Source: Maribacter hydrothermalis
GTDB taxonomy: Bacteria > Bacteroidota > Bacteroidia > Flavobacteriales > Flavobacteriaceae
Direction of reading: 5' to 3'
DNA length: 64,000 nucleotides
NCBI RefSeq assembly: GCF_001913155.1
Contig: NZ_CP018760.1
Span: forward strand, 1,550,001 to 1,614,000
Both the position numbers and the translations under genes were made by a program. Numbering within the stretch: position 1 is the stretch's first letter; the number at the start of each line of letters is the position of its first letter. Below are positions 1-8,718 of this stretch, one piece after another. Below the pieces are notes generated by a model that saw only the letters and a list, made by a program, of their open reading frames with translations, was not told the DNA's origin and made no database searches.

Positions 1-2
1 CT

Positions 3-1535
3 AATACAATTTTCAAGGACGTATTAACCTATACACAACGTTCTATCACCAATATTTTATTAAATGGTGAACATACGAATGAAGATGGATCTTGGAAAGT
101 ATCTTGGAAAGTATCACCTACCTTCTCTAAAATTTACGATAAAGACCTTAGAACAACACCTTTCAGGTTTGACCCTGAAACTGGTAATTACACAATTTCG
201 CCCAGTGAATCTGGAGACCCTAGTAGAATTTGGAGAGACCTAGAGGAATACAATGTAGCCAGTAAATTAGACTTAACTAGAAAACACCAATTATTTGGTA
301 GAGAAGCAAAATTAAAATTTGGTGGTGCTTATACTATTAAAGTAAGAGATTTTGTTGTGAATCAATTCTCTACTCCAATACAATCGCAAACGGGTAACTA
401 TAGTCTAAATTTTGGTGGTGATGCTGATTTAGTTTTAGCTACTAACAATATTTATAATCCACAAACAAGAGAAGGCAGCTATGTAAGACGAGATTCTAAC
501 ATATCTGATTCCTTTAATTCGCAAATTACTGTAGGAGCTGGTTATGTGGGCGACGAATTCAAATTTTCTGATCGCTTTAACTCTATTGTCGGGGTAAGAT
601 TTGAAAAATTTGACCTTCGTTATACAGGTGAAAATCAAGATGGTGAAGTTTTTGACAATGCTGCTATTTTAGATAAAACTGATTTCTTCCCTTCGGCAAA
701 CTTTATATACGAGTTAAACGAAACTGGGAATAAGAAAATAAGAGCATCTTTCTCTAGTACTACAGCAAGACCTTCATTTAAAGAAGCATCTAATGCTCAA
801 ATTTTTGACCCGGTTTCAAGTACGTTCTTTATAGGAAATATTAATATTCAACCTACATACATAAATAACTATGATGTAAGATTTGAAGCTTATGGCGAAG
901 GAACAAACTTCTTTGCTTTTAGTGGTTTCGCCAAGACTTTTAACGACCCTATTGAACTTACATTCATTAGAGAAGCCAGAGGGCAATTTATTCCTTTAAA
1001 CTTAGGTGATGCCAAAGTATTTGGAGCTGAATTAGAGTATAGAAAAAATATGGATTTTATACCAGGATGGGAAGACTTTTCTTTTAACGCGAACATATCT
1101 GTTATTGAATCTCAACAGTCTTACAGCGCTGATGAAGAAGCTGCTAGACGCGATAACTTAAGAATAGGTGAAACACTTGATGATTACAGACAATTACAAG
1201 GGCAATCTCCTTTATTATTGAATGTTGGTATTAGCTATGATAATGATGACAACGGCTGGCAAGGGGGTCTTGTTTATAATGTACAGGGTAAAACCTTAGA
1301 AATTGTTGGTAACGGTGATATTCCAGATGTTTACACAATGCCTTTCAACAATTTAAAATTTAACCTTAGCAAAGAATTTGGAAAAGATAATAGCAGTAAA
1401 ATCTCTCTAAAATTTGAAAATATATTGAATGACAAGTATGAAAGTGTTTATCAATCTTTTGGTGCTGAAGACCAACTATTTTCATCAAGACACCCCGGAC
1501 AAGCAATTTCATTAGGATATAGCTACCAGTTTTAA
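3..1535 (+). CDS. TonB-dependent receptor, C-terminal part (5' end outside window)
   Basis: The frame is open from the first bases of the window, so this is the C-terminal ~510 residues of a longer outer-membrane protein; the ATG at 357 is internal and not the start. What is seen is a beta-barrel pattern: alternating polar and aromatic strands separated by Asn/Asp/Gly-rich loops, a short stretch resembling the barrel of TonB-dependent receptors (TARPSFKEASN, about 135 codons after the internal ATG), and a last strand ending in Tyr-Gln-Phe, the terminal aromatic residue usual for BAM-inserted barrels. The plug and TonB box would lie upstream. The substrate cannot be inferred; no SusD partner follows. 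A perfect palindrome just after the stop closes the transcript. Confidence 0.85.
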   Translation, partial: NTIFKDVLTYTQRSITNILLNGEHTNEDGSWKVSWKVSPTFSKIYDKDLRTTPFRFDPETGNYTISPSESGDPSRIWRDLEEYNVASKLDLTRKHQLFGREAKLKFGGAYTIKVRDFVVNQFSTPIQSQTGNYSLNFGGDADLVLATNNIYNPQTREGSYVRRDSNISDSFNSQITVGAGYVGDEFKFSDRFNSIVGVRFEKFDLRYTGENQDGEVFDNAAILDKTDFFPSANFIYELNETGNKKIRASFSSTTARPSFKEASNAQIFDPVSSTFFIGNINIQPTYINNYDVRFEAYGEGTNFFAFSGFAKTFNDPIELTFIREARGQFIPLNLGDAKVFGAELEYRKNMDFIPGWEDFSFNANISVIESQQSYSADEEAARRDNLRIGETLDDYRQLQGQSPLLLNVGISYDNDDNGWQGGLVYNVQGKTLEIVGNGDIPDVYTMPFNNLKFNLSKEFGKDNSSKISLKFENILNDKYESVYQSFGAEDQLFSSRHPGQAISLGYSYQF

Positions 1536-1556
1536 AACATATTAATTTCAATATAA

Positions 1557-1580
1557 AATAGCCCGTAATTACGGGCTATT
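1557..1580 (+). terminator. Intrinsic terminator after the TonB-dependent receptor
   Basis: A perfect 24-nt palindrome (arms from AATAGCCC to GGGCTATT) lies 21 nt after the receptor stop. The downstream T-run is weak (CTCATTT), so termination efficiency is uncertain. Confidence 0.6.
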
Positions 1581-1658
1581 CTCATTTAGAATAATTCTTA
1601 CAACCGAAGACTACACTATTAATTAAAACGAAAAAAGCGTAGTTAATGTCATAAATAG

Positions 1659-1691
1659 TGCATTTCATCGATTATTTTGCATTTCATCGAT
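1659..1691. promoter_or_regulatory. Two identical 14-bp direct repeats upstream of the first mini T9SS protein
   Basis: TGCATTTCATCGAT occurs at 1659-1672 and again at 1678-1691, a 19-bp period (about two helical turns). The repeats lie 50 bp upstream of a TATATTTG box. The reverse complement (TCGATGAAATGC) closely matches the pair at 2118-2149 before the paralogous gene. This geometry suits a dimeric activator such as a LytTR or response-regulator protein; the binding protein is inferred, not known. Confidence 0.5.
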
Positions 1692-1740
1692 CTTTTCACA
1701 ATAACTCGTCTTACAAAAACAGAAAAGGCCGTTTAATACC

Positions 1741-1748
1741 TATATTTG
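1741..1748 (+). promoter_or_regulatory. Bacteroidota -7 promoter element (TATATTTG)
   Basis: Exact match to TAnnTTTG, 27 nt before the ATG at 1776. There is no TTG at the -33 position, which fits activator-dependent expression from the direct repeats upstream. Confidence 0.5.
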
Positions 1749-1775
1749 TGGCATAGCATTTGTAACCAGCTATAT

Positions 1776-2084
1776 ATGAAGAAACTTTACGCAATCATCT
1801 TCTTTTTGTTTATTTCCTTTAGCTATGGGCAAAGCTCCCAAAGCAATGGAGATATTGATGGTTTTAGTATGTACCCAAATCCGGTTATTACAGGTAAAGT
1901 ATATATCTCTACAAACTTAAATGCTCCTAAAGAAATTTTTATCTACGATGTTTTTGGCACTCTTTTGCTAAAGACTACCATTTTAGGTAAAGAATTGAAT
2001 TTATCTGATTTAGATGCCGGTGTTTATGTGCTGCGCGTTTTAGAAAAAGATAAAATGGCTACCCGTAAATTGATTGTTAAATAG
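1776..2084 (+). CDS. Small secreted protein consisting almost only of a T9SS type A sorting domain
   Basis: The protein has 102 residues from the ATG at 1776. An upstream in-frame ATG at 1746 would add ten residues before the signal peptide and overlap the TATATTTG promoter box, so I reject it. Residues 1-18 are a signal peptide (MKKLYAII..., cleavage after SYG). After a short acidic linker the remainder is a typical Por-secretion C-terminal domain: MYPNPV motif, IYDVFG strand, GVYVLRV strand, and a basic end in KLIVK. Such a domain normally sits at the end of a large cargo; here there is essentially no cargo. A paralogue follows at 2256. Function unknown; a cell-surface or decoy role for the type IX system is conceivable. 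Confidence 0.85.
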   Translation: MKKLYAIIFFLFISFSYGQSSQSNGDIDGFSMYPNPVITGKVYISTNLNAPKEIFIYDVFGTLLLKTTILGKELNLSDLDAGVYVLRVLEKDKMATRKLIVK

Positions 2085-2117
2085 TATTTTTTACAAAAAC
2101 AATCCTTATTATCGTCA

Positions 2118-2149
2118 TCGATTAAATACACGTTTTTTCGATGAATTAC
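2118..2149. promoter_or_regulatory. Imperfect direct repeats upstream of the second mini T9SS protein
   Basis: TCGATTAAATAC (2118-2129) and TCGATGAATTAC (2138-2149) are related 12-mers with a 20-bp period. Each matches the reverse complement of the 1659-1691 repeats at 10 of 12 positions (shared form TCGATKAAWTRC). A TACCTTTA box at 2221-2228 is the nearest -7-like element. Likely a shared regulator site; the regulator is unknown. Confidence 0.45.
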
Positions 2150-2255
2150 CTCACCTAGTTTGTTGACCTACATAATCTTAGCTTTCACAACATTTTTGGA
2201 CTGCTAGCTACGCTAATAAGTACCTTTACTTCGTTGATCCCAAATCAATTTTAAA

Positions 2256-2579
2256 ATGAAGAAAATCTACTTTATCCTATTAATGGTATTTTCAATTGGC
2301 CTTTATGCTCAAGATACCATAGATGTAAATAATCTACAAAACGACGAAATTACCGGTTTTAAATTGTACCCCAACCCTGCCATGGCCGATGTGGTCTATG
2401 TTACTACTGAACAAAACTCGCAAAAAGAAGTTAGAATTTATGATGTTTTTGGTGAATTGGTTCTAACAGATAGGTTGACTACAAAAGCCTTAAATATTTC
2501 TCGATTATCTCCTGGTGTTTACGTTGTTCAAGTAACTGAAAATGATAAATCAATTACTAGAAAATTAATAGTAAAATAA
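2256..2579 (+). CDS. Small secreted protein consisting almost only of a T9SS type A sorting domain (paralogue)
   Basis: This is a 107-residue paralogue of the gene at 1776. A signal peptide occupies residues 1-18 (MKKIYFILL..., ending LYA), followed by about 15 acidic residues and a complete sorting domain: LYPNPA, IYDVFG, GVYVVQV and the same TRKLIVK end. IYDVFG and the C-terminus are shared exactly with the neighbour, pointing to tandem duplication and divergence. It is preceded by related direct repeats, suggesting co-regulation with its paralogue. Without a cargo domain, the mature protein would be about 80-90 residues and could lose most of its sequence if processed by the PorU-type sortase. 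Function unknown. Confidence 0.85.
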   Translation: MKKIYFILLMVFSIGLYAQDTIDVNNLQNDEITGFKLYPNPAMADVVYVTTEQNSQKEVRIYDVFGELVLTDRLTTKALNISRLSPGVYVVQVTENDKSITRKLIVK

Positions 2580-2628
2580 TACGTACTACTAATTTCGACT
2601 ACCAAACCATTAAAATAATTACGTTCAG

Positions 2629-2636
2629 TACCTTTG
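2629..2636 (+). promoter_or_regulatory. -7 promoter element (TACCTTTG) of the acyl-activating enzyme gene
   Basis: Exact TAnnTTTG match 19 nt before the ATG at 2656. Confidence 0.5.
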
Positions 2637-2655
2637 CTTCAACCTGAAAATATTC

Positions 2656-3633
2656 ATGGAGCAAAACACAATTTTTGACATAAAAACAGAGAGGGAGTTT
2701 CTATCCCATGCATTGCGCATTTTTAATTTTCAGTATAACAACAATAGTGTATATCAATCCTTCTGCAACCATTTAAATGTAGAGCCAAAAAAGGTCAAAA
2801 CATTAGAGCAAATTCCATTTCTACCTATAGAATTTTTTAAATCTAAAAATGTAGTCAGTACTAACCAAAAAGCTGAAATTATCTTTACTAGTAGCGGAAC
2901 TACTGGTAGTGAAACTAGTAAACATTACGTTACTGATTTAAGCCTTTATGAAGAAAGTTATTTAAACGCTTTTATACATTTTTATGGCCCTGTAGCGGAC
3001 TATTGTATTATTGCCTTATTACCATCGTATTTAGAACGTACCGGTTCCTCGCTCATTTATATGGCGCAAGATTTAATTACGAAGTCTAAACACCCTAATA
3101 GTGGCTTCTTTTTAAATGAATACGATAAATTATACCAACTATTAATTGAATTACAGAAATCTAAAACAAAAATATTAATCATCGGTGTTTCTTTTGCCTT
3201 ATTAGAGTTTACCGAACAATATCAACTTTCTCTAAAGAATACCGTAGTAATGGAAACTGGCGGAATGAAAGGTCGTAGAAAAGAAATTGTACGGCAAGAA
3301 TTACACCAACTACTTACCAATGGTTTTGGTGTTTCAGAAATACATTCTGAATATGGAATGACTGAGCTTTTATCACAAGCTTATTCTAAAGGAAACGGTG
3401 TTTTTAATTGCCCTGCATGGATGAAAATTTTGGTACGAGATACAGAAGACCCTCTTACCTATTTAAATACTGGAAAATCTGGCGGAATTAATGTAATTGA
3501 TTTAGCCAATATTAATTCATGCTCGTTTATTGCCACCCAAGATTTAGGTAAGATTTACGAAGATGGCTCGTTTGAAATAATTGGCAGGTTTGATAATTCA
3601 GATATTAGGGGCTGCAACCTAATGGTATTATAG
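2656..3633 (+). CDS. LuxE/PaaK-like acyl-activating (AMP-forming) enzyme
   Basis: The 325 residues resemble the acyl-protein synthetase LuxE and the PaaK branch of adenylate-forming enzymes. The Ser/Thr/Gly-rich nucleotide loop FTSSGTTGSETS is at about residues 76-87 and the adenylation motif SEYGMTEL at about 237-244. The C-terminal part has the DLGKIYEDG/GR pattern of an acyl-adenylate enzyme, but the full C-terminal lid domain of long acyl-CoA ligases is absent, as in LuxE. The family activates a fatty or aryl acid as acyl-AMP; the substrate here is not evident and no luciferase or reductase genes are nearby. The gene stands alone between the mini T9SS genes and a transglutaminase-like protein. 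Confidence 0.75.
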   Translation: MEQNTIFDIKTEREFLSHALRIFNFQYNNNSVYQSFCNHLNVEPKKVKTLEQIPFLPIEFFKSKNVVSTNQKAEIIFTSSGTTGSETSKHYVTDLSLYEESYLNAFIHFYGPVADYCIIALLPSYLERTGSSLIYMAQDLITKSKHPNSGFFLNEYDKLYQLLIELQKSKTKILIIGVSFALLEFTEQYQLSLKNTVVMETGGMKGRRKEIVRQELHQLLTNGFGVSEIHSEYGMTELLSQAYSKGNGVFNCPAWMKILVRDTEDPLTYLNTGKSGGINVIDLANINSCSFIATQDLGKIYEDGSFEIIGRFDNSDIRGCNLMVL

Positions 3634-3736
3634 GGTTCCCTTTTATAAAAAAACAATTATACGTTTTACAATTCCAAAACGTTGTTTATTTAAGTTAATT
3701 CTTACTTCAATTTATATTGACCGTAAACAACAACAA

Positions 3737-6250
3737 ATGCGTACAAGATTACTATTTATACTTATCCTTTTCCTTGGTATTTCAATTTATGCACAACAAG
3801 CAAGAAAAACTTCCACTCCAAATTGGGTAACTCCTGTAGAAGTTAAATTAGATACTACTTCTGAAGATGAAGGCGCCTTTAAATACCTATTGTTAGATTA
3901 TCAGGACAATTTAATTGACAAGGAACAATTTGCACATTACGCTTTTAAAATACTAAATACTGACGGTATCCAGGAAATGTCTGATATTAGTACCTCTTAC
4001 GATCCTGCCTTCCAAAAACTGGAATTTCACAAAGCGCAAGTCATACGAAATGGTACTATAATAGATAAATTAGAAAACGCTTTTATCAATACCTATCAAA
4101 GAGAAACTAACTTAGAACGTTCTTTGTATGACGGCTCTTTAACTTCTGTTATTAACTTATCAGACATTAGAGTAGGTGATATCATTGAATATTCCTATAC
4201 CATAAAAGGGTTTAATCCTATAAATAAAGGAAATTATTCTAACCTTATCTATCAAGAATATACCTTACCGGTTAATAGAATTTATAGCAGAATACTTACG
4301 GATTCTAAAAATTCTATTTCTTTTAAATTATTAAATGGTGCCGCCGAACCAAAAATACAAACATCATCATTTGGCAAAGAATATATATGGAATAGCGAAA
4401 ACAATGCCCATGTAATTTATGAAAGTAACGTTCCCTATTGGTTTAATACCCAAAAACGTATTTCTGTTTCCACCTTTAAGAATTGGGAAAGTGTTGTTGA
4501 TCTATTGACGCCGTACTACAAAATATCAAAAGAAAAACTAACAACGCCTATTTCAATAGATGCAAAGCTGGACTCCAAACAAGATGTTATCATTAAACTC
4601 ATTCGTTTTGTACAAGATGAAATTAGATATCTAGGGTTTGAATCTGGCGTTGGCGCATTTAAACCAAATGACCCAAAAATTGTTCTTAACCGACGGTATG
4701 GCGACTGTAAAGACAAGTCTCTATTACTTTCAACACTGCTACAAGATCAAGGCGTTACTTCTTACCCAATTTTAGTTAACTCCGAATCCAATAAAAATTT
4801 AGATGTATTATTACCTAGCCACGAAATTTTTAATCATTGTATTGTTTATTTTGAACATGACGGAAAAGAATATTTTGTAGATCCTACCATTTCTAACCAA
4901 GGTGGTAACCTTTATAATTTAAACACCCCTAATTATACTACTGGATTAATTCTTAAAGATGACTCTAATAAACTAAAAGAAATACCCGAATCTACAAAGG
5001 CAAAAGTTAGAATTGTAGAGGATATTGTTATAGATTCTATAGGAGGTAATGCCGAATTTGAAGTTAAAACCGAATACTATAGAAGTAAAGCAGATTATAT
5101 GAGGTCTTATTTTAAAAGTAATACCGAAGAAAGTATTAATAAAGATTACTTGACTTTTTATAGTAATCTTTACCCAACTATAACTTCTGCCAATAAAATT
5201 TCACATTTAGATGACTCTAGACCTTGGGAAAATATATTTACTACTACAGAATATTATGACATTGAAAATATTTGGCACTCTACGGAAAGTGACGAAACAA
5301 TGTATCTTGACACAAATGCATTAGTACTAGACGGCCTAATAAACTACACCAATTCTTTAAAAAGAGAAATGCCGTATAGCGCTGGAGCTCCTTTTAGTTT
5401 TTCGCAAACAACCCGTATTCTATTACCGGAGCCATGGAACATTTTCTTAAAGGATATTAATATTGACAATGAATACTATAGCTTTTCTAAAAATATTGAA
5501 CTTACCGGTAATTTGGTTACTTTAAATTACGCATACGAGCTAAAGAAAGAAGTTATACCAGCATCGGATACTCCTACTTTTTTAAAGGAACATGAAGATA
5601 TAAGAGATAGTTTAGGCGTTCAACTTACATATGCTGACAATGGTATGTCTGAAACAGGCATTAGTTGGCTGTCAATCCTAATTATGTTAGTGTCACTTGC
5701 CATAAGTAGTTTCTTTGCTTTAAAAATTTACAAAAACTATAATCCTGAAAAGGAAGAAGGGGCCGAATTACCTGGGCAAGCTATTGGAGGCTGGCTCATA
5801 TTACCCATAATAGGTTTATCAATAACTCCTTTTGTAATTCTTTATCAAATATATTTAAATCAATATTTTGATGCTACAATTTGGGATGGATTTGAATTAG
5901 GTGGTTATGAAAATATAGGATTATTAAATTTATATCTTGGATTTGAACTATTCTACAACTTTGCTTTTTTAACCTTCACCATATTGACTTTGTTTATGTT
6001 ATTTAATAAGCGTACAGCAACACCAAAAATGATGATAATCTTCTATTCCTGTAATTTAACCGTCATTATTCTTGAAAGTATCTTCATGAACCAAGTGGGT
6101 ATTCCTGACCCAACTGCTGCTAACGATATCATTAAGGTTGTAATAGCATCTGCAATATGGATACCTTATTTTCTAAATTCTACCAGAGTAAAATCTACTT
6201 TCGTAAATACTTATGATGCAAATAAGTTAAATTATTTGGCTAATTCTTAA
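3737..6250 (+). CDS. DUF3857 / transglutaminase-like protein with C-terminal DUF2569 membrane domain
   Basis: This 837-residue protein has a signal peptide (residues 1-19, ending in YAQ), a DUF3857 domain at about 55-220, and a transglutaminase-like core at about 275-395 with the Cys in RYGDCKDKS, a His in FNHCIVYF and an Asp in YFVDPT forming the expected Cys-His-Asp triad. A transmembrane helix near 640-660 is followed by a DUF2569-like four-helix module beginning GGWLILPI. The N-terminal parts probably face the periplasm. The family is widespread in Bacteroidota but its substrate is unknown. The last 11 bases overlap the convergent lipoprotein gene. The DUF2569 tail is less usual for this family and may anchor the enzyme. 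Confidence 0.8.
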   Translation: MRTRLLFILILFLGISIYAQQARKTSTPNWVTPVEVKLDTTSEDEGAFKYLLLDYQDNLIDKEQFAHYAFKILNTDGIQEMSDISTSYDPAFQKLEFHKAQVIRNGTIIDKLENAFINTYQRETNLERSLYDGSLTSVINLSDIRVGDIIEYSYTIKGFNPINKGNYSNLIYQEYTLPVNRIYSRILTDSKNSISFKLLNGAAEPKIQTSSFGKEYIWNSENNAHVIYESNVPYWFNTQKRISVSTFKNWESVVDLLTPYYKISKEKLTTPISIDAKLDSKQDVIIKLIRFVQDEIRYLGFESGVGAFKPNDPKIVLNRRYGDCKDKSLLLSTLLQDQGVTSYPILVNSESNKNLDVLLPSHEIFNHCIVYFEHDGKEYFVDPTISNQGGNLYNLNTPNYTTGLILKDDSNKLKEIPESTKAKVRIVEDIVIDSIGGNAEFEVKTEYYRSKADYMRSYFKSNTEESINKDYLTFYSNLYPTITSANKISHLDDSRPWENIFTTTEYYDIENIWHSTESDETMYLDTNALVLDGLINYTNSLKREMPYSAGAPFSFSQTTRILLPEPWNIFLKDINIDNEYYSFSKNIELTGNLVTLNYAYELKKEVIPASDTPTFLKEHEDIRDSLGVQLTYADNGMSETGISWLSILIMLVSLAISSFFALKIYKNYNPEKEEGAELPGQAIGGWLILPIIGLSITPFVILYQIYLNQYFDATIWDGFELGGYENIGLLNLYLGFELFYNFAFLTFTILTLFMLFNKRTATPKMMIIFYSCNLTVIILESIFMNQVGIPDPTAANDIIKVVIASAIWIPYFLNSTRVKSTFVNTYDANKLNYLANS

Positions 6251-6689
6251 CCAATTCATAATCTAACCCAGGGCCATCACATGCCATCCACATACTAGAA
6301 AGCATTTTAGAAGATCTATACATTAACAATTCTTTATTATCACCAGTACAGCTGCCTGCTATGGAATTATTAGTGGTATAAGTGAGTTCTAAATAATGCT
6401 CTGTATCATTATCAAACTCTATAACCTCAAAAGTTCCCGTAGCTTCCGTAACACTATCTTCAATAGTTCTTGATTTTAAAAAAGTGCCATCAGGTGTAAA
6501 AATGTAATATTCTTGCCACTCCATATCAGCATCGGTAGCCTCATAGTTTGTCCAACTACTACTAATTTTAGTTAACACCCATTTTTGCTCGGAAAACTCA
6601 AATTGGGTTGACTCTAAACCAAAATCATCATCGTTAGCGCAAGAAGAAGCGAAAAAAATAAATAGTAAAAGGACTGCGTACGTTCTCAT
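6240..6689 (-). CDS. Small lipoprotein, lipocalin-like size, unknown function
   Basis: The protein has 149 residues with a lipoprotein signal: hydrophobic residues 4-14, then lipobox ASSC with Cys at about 17, followed by an acidic Asn-Asp-Asp-Asp stretch as is usual for Bacteroidota surface lipoproteins. The rest is rich in beta-strand (KWVLTKISSSW..., YYIFTPDGTFLKSR, ATGTFEVIEF), the strand pattern of small lipocalin-like DUF proteins in which W and GTF residues recur. Two further Cys (SCTG and MACDG) could form a disulfide. It converges on the preceding gene with an 11-bp overlap. A second similar lipoprotein follows at 6887. Confidence 0.7.
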   Translation of the reverse strand: MRTYAVLLLFIFFASSCANDDDFGLESTQFEFSEQKWVLTKISSSWTNYEATDADMEWQEYYIFTPDGTFLKSRTIEDSVTEATGTFEVIEFDNDTEHYLELTYTTNNSIAGSCTGDNKELLMYRSSKMLSSMWMACDGPGLDYELVKN

Positions 6690-6886
6690 GGTTTCAAAAT
6701 ATAAAATCTACCATAGGATGAAGAATAGACCATAAAGTTGCGCCAGGTGTGGAATTATATTTAGAGAACTAAAATTTTAGCATCTACACAAATAAATGAA
6801 AAACGTCTCATAATATAAATTGAAGAATTATCCTAATGCAAATCTTATTGTCTAAAATTATTTTTAAAACAAATAGAACAAACCTC

Positions 6887-7288
6887 TTATCTCTTAAATA
6901 CAAATGTTACCTCATCATCTGCTATTTCAGGATTATCCTGTAAGGTCAATGTCAACAACGAACCTTCAACTTCAAAACGATAAACTGTATCATCACTAAA
7001 ACCAATACGGTCTCCTTGCCCACCATAAAAATGCTCACCAGCTTCTCTAAAAAAAGAATATTGGCCGTCATGAATTACAGTAACCCTACTCCTATCCGTA
7101 TCAAAATTTATTTTAGTTAAAGAGAAATCGGTATCTGGTTCAAAACTACAATAACAAACAACATTTAACAATTGCCACTCGCCTTCTAACGCAGCATCTG
7201 CAATAACCGGTTCATCATCAGTATTACAAGCAAAAAACAACATAGATAGTACTATCAAAAATCTTAATTTCATTTTCAATATTTTCAA
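6887..7288 (-). CDS. Small lipoprotein, unknown function
   Basis: The protein has 133 residues. An alternative ATG at 7273 (MKLRFLIV) gives a cleaner signal peptide. The lipobox is FFAC and the next residues are Asn-Thr-Asp-Asp-Glu. The mature part reads like a small beta-barrel of the lipocalin-like type: GEWQLLNVVCY, KINFD, DGQYSFFREAG, VYRFEVEGSLLTL, EVTFVFKR. A CYC motif may make a disulfide or bind metal. Same strand as, but about 200 bp from, the lipoprotein at 6240; tyrS lies just upstream (34-nt gap), so it may be co-transcribed with tyrS. Function unknown. Confidence 0.65.
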   Translation of the reverse strand: MKILKMKLRFLIVLSMLFFACNTDDEPVIADAALEGEWQLLNVVCYCSFEPDTDFSLTKINFDTDRSRVTVIHDGQYSFFREAGEHFYGGQGDRIGFSDDTVYRFEVEGSLLTLTLQDNPEIADDEVTFVFKR

Positions 7289-7321
7289 TAAGATGATTTA
7301 CTATGCCAAAGGTTGCTTACA

Positions 7322-8614
7322 TTAACTTAATACCAATACAAAATAATTTTTCTTTCCTCTTTGCAAAAGCACAAACTTATTATTGATTAAATCGTTTTCA
7401 GTAATTAAAAAATCTTCTTTTACCTTCTCTTTATTTACCGAAATGGAGTTTTGTTTCAACTCTCTTCTTGCTTCACCATTAGAACCTAAAAAATTAGTTT
7501 TTGCAGCTAATGCTCCAATCATATCCAACCCATTGGTTAATTCGGATCTAGAAAGCTCGGCTTGTGGCACGCCTTCAAAAATTTCTAAGAATGTTTTTTC
7601 ATTTAAACCCTTTAAATCTGATGCTGTAGACTTACCAAATAAAATATCGCTTGCACGTTCCGCATTATCCAAATCTTCTTGAGAGTGGACCATTACCGTA
7701 ATTTCATCTGCCAATTTTTTCTGCAATAGTCTTAAATGCGGTGCTTCTTTATGTTGTTTTATTAAATCTTCAATTTCTTGCTGACCTAAGAATGTAAATA
7801 TTTTAATATACTTTTCTGCATCTTCATCCGAAGTATTCAACCAATATTGGTAAAATTTATAAGGCGATGTTCTTTCCGCATCTAACCAAACGTTACCGCC
7901 TTCAGTTTTACCAAATTTAGTCCCATCGGCCTTTGTAATTAACGGACAGGTTAATGCGTAACCCTTACCACCGGCTATTCTTCTAATTAATTCGGTTCCT
8001 GTAGTTATATTGCCCCATTGGTCACTTCCGCCCATTTGAAGGCTACAATTATTTTCACGGAATAAATGAAGAAAATCGTACCCTTGTACCAATTGATACG
8101 TGAACTCCGTAAAAGACATACCCTCTTTTGCTTCGGAAGAAAGACGTTTTTTTACCGAGTCTTTAGACATCATATAGTTAACCGTAATATGCTTGCCTAC
8201 ATCTCTTATAAATTCTAGAAAGGAGAAATTCTTCATCCAGTCATAATTATTGACTAAAACTGCGGCATTGTCCTCATTTCCCGAAAAATCTAAAAAACGG
8301 GATAACTGCTCTTTCAATGCATTTTGATTGTGTCTTAGTGTTTTTTCATCAAGCAGATTACGTTCCGTAGATTTGCCAGAAGGATCCCCGATCATACCCG
8401 TTGCCCCACCAATTAAGGCATATGGCTTATGCCCTGCCAATTGAAAATGACGAAGCATCATTACCCCAACTAAATGACCTATGTGTAATGAATCTGCTGT
8501 TGGGTCAATACCTACATAAGCAGATTGCATACCTTCTAATAAATGTTCTTCTGTTCCTGGCATTGCATCATGCAACATTCCGCGCCATTGTAACTCCTTG
8601 ACAAAATTTGTCAT
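7322..8614 (-). CDS. tyrS: Tyrosine--tRNA ligase
   Basis: At 430 residues this has the length of bacterial TyrRS. The class I signature HIGHL is in the N-terminal Rossmann fold (about residues 44-48), preceded by the [10 protein letters not shown] context. Tyrosine-pocket motifs [12 protein letters not shown] and GGSDQWGNI are present, and the KMSKS-equivalent loop is KFGKTEGG. The last ~65 residues are an S4 RNA-binding domain. The enzyme activates tyrosine and charges tRNA-Tyr in the cytoplasm. The start at 8614 is supported by a TATATTTG box 26-33 nt upstream. The gene is divergent from the epimerase gene at 8719. Confidence 0.97.
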   Translation of the reverse strand: MTNFVKELQWRGMLHDAMPGTEEHLLEGMQSAYVGIDPTADSLHIGHLVGVMMLRHFQLAGHKPYALIGGATGMIGDPSGKSTERNLLDEKTLRHNQNALKEQLSRFLDFSGNEDNAAVLVNNYDWMKNFSFLEFIRDVGKHITVNYMMSKDSVKKRLSSEAKEGMSFTEFTYQLVQGYDFLHLFRENNCSLQMGGSDQWGNITTGTELIRRIAGGKGYALTCPLITKADGTKFGKTEGGNVWLDAERTSPYKFYQYWLNTSDEDAEKYIKIFTFLGQQEIEDLIKQHKEAPHLRLLQKKLADEITVMVHSQEDLDNAERASDILFGKSTASDLKGLNEKTFLEIFEGVPQAELSRSELTNGLDMIGALAAKTNFLGSNGEARRELKQNSISVNKEKVKEDFLITENDLINNKFVLLQRGKKNYFVLVLS

Positions 8615-8639
8615 CTCTTCCTTAATTTTAATTGAATTG

Positions 8640-8647
8640 CAAATATA
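8640..8647 (-). promoter_or_regulatory. -7 promoter element of tyrS (TATATTTG on the minus strand)
   Basis: Exact TAnnTTTG match on the minus strand, with GTG rather than TTG 19 nt upstream of it. It implies a leader of about 20 nt. Confidence 0.5.
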
Positions 8648-8706
8648 AATGGAATTCTTGCCAGTACACAGCAGATTAAACCATGAATTTATCCACCTGT
8701 ATTCCC

Positions 8707-8714
8707 TAAATTTG
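8707..8714 (+). promoter_or_regulatory. -7-like element (TAAATTTG) directly before the epimerase start codon
   Basis: Exact TAnnTTTG match ending only 4 nt before the ATG at 8719. If used, the transcript would be leaderless or nearly so. Confidence 0.35.
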
Positions 8715-8718
8715 AACT

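Noticed and set aside
1746..1775. Upstream ATG for the first mini T9SS protein
   Set aside because: It would put ten polar residues before the signal peptide and overlap the TATATTTG promoter box; the ATG at 1776 fits better.
2656..3633. Bioluminescence (lux) gene cluster based on LuxE similarity
   Set aside because: No luciferase, reductase or thioesterase genes are nearby; only the acyl-activating enzyme is present.
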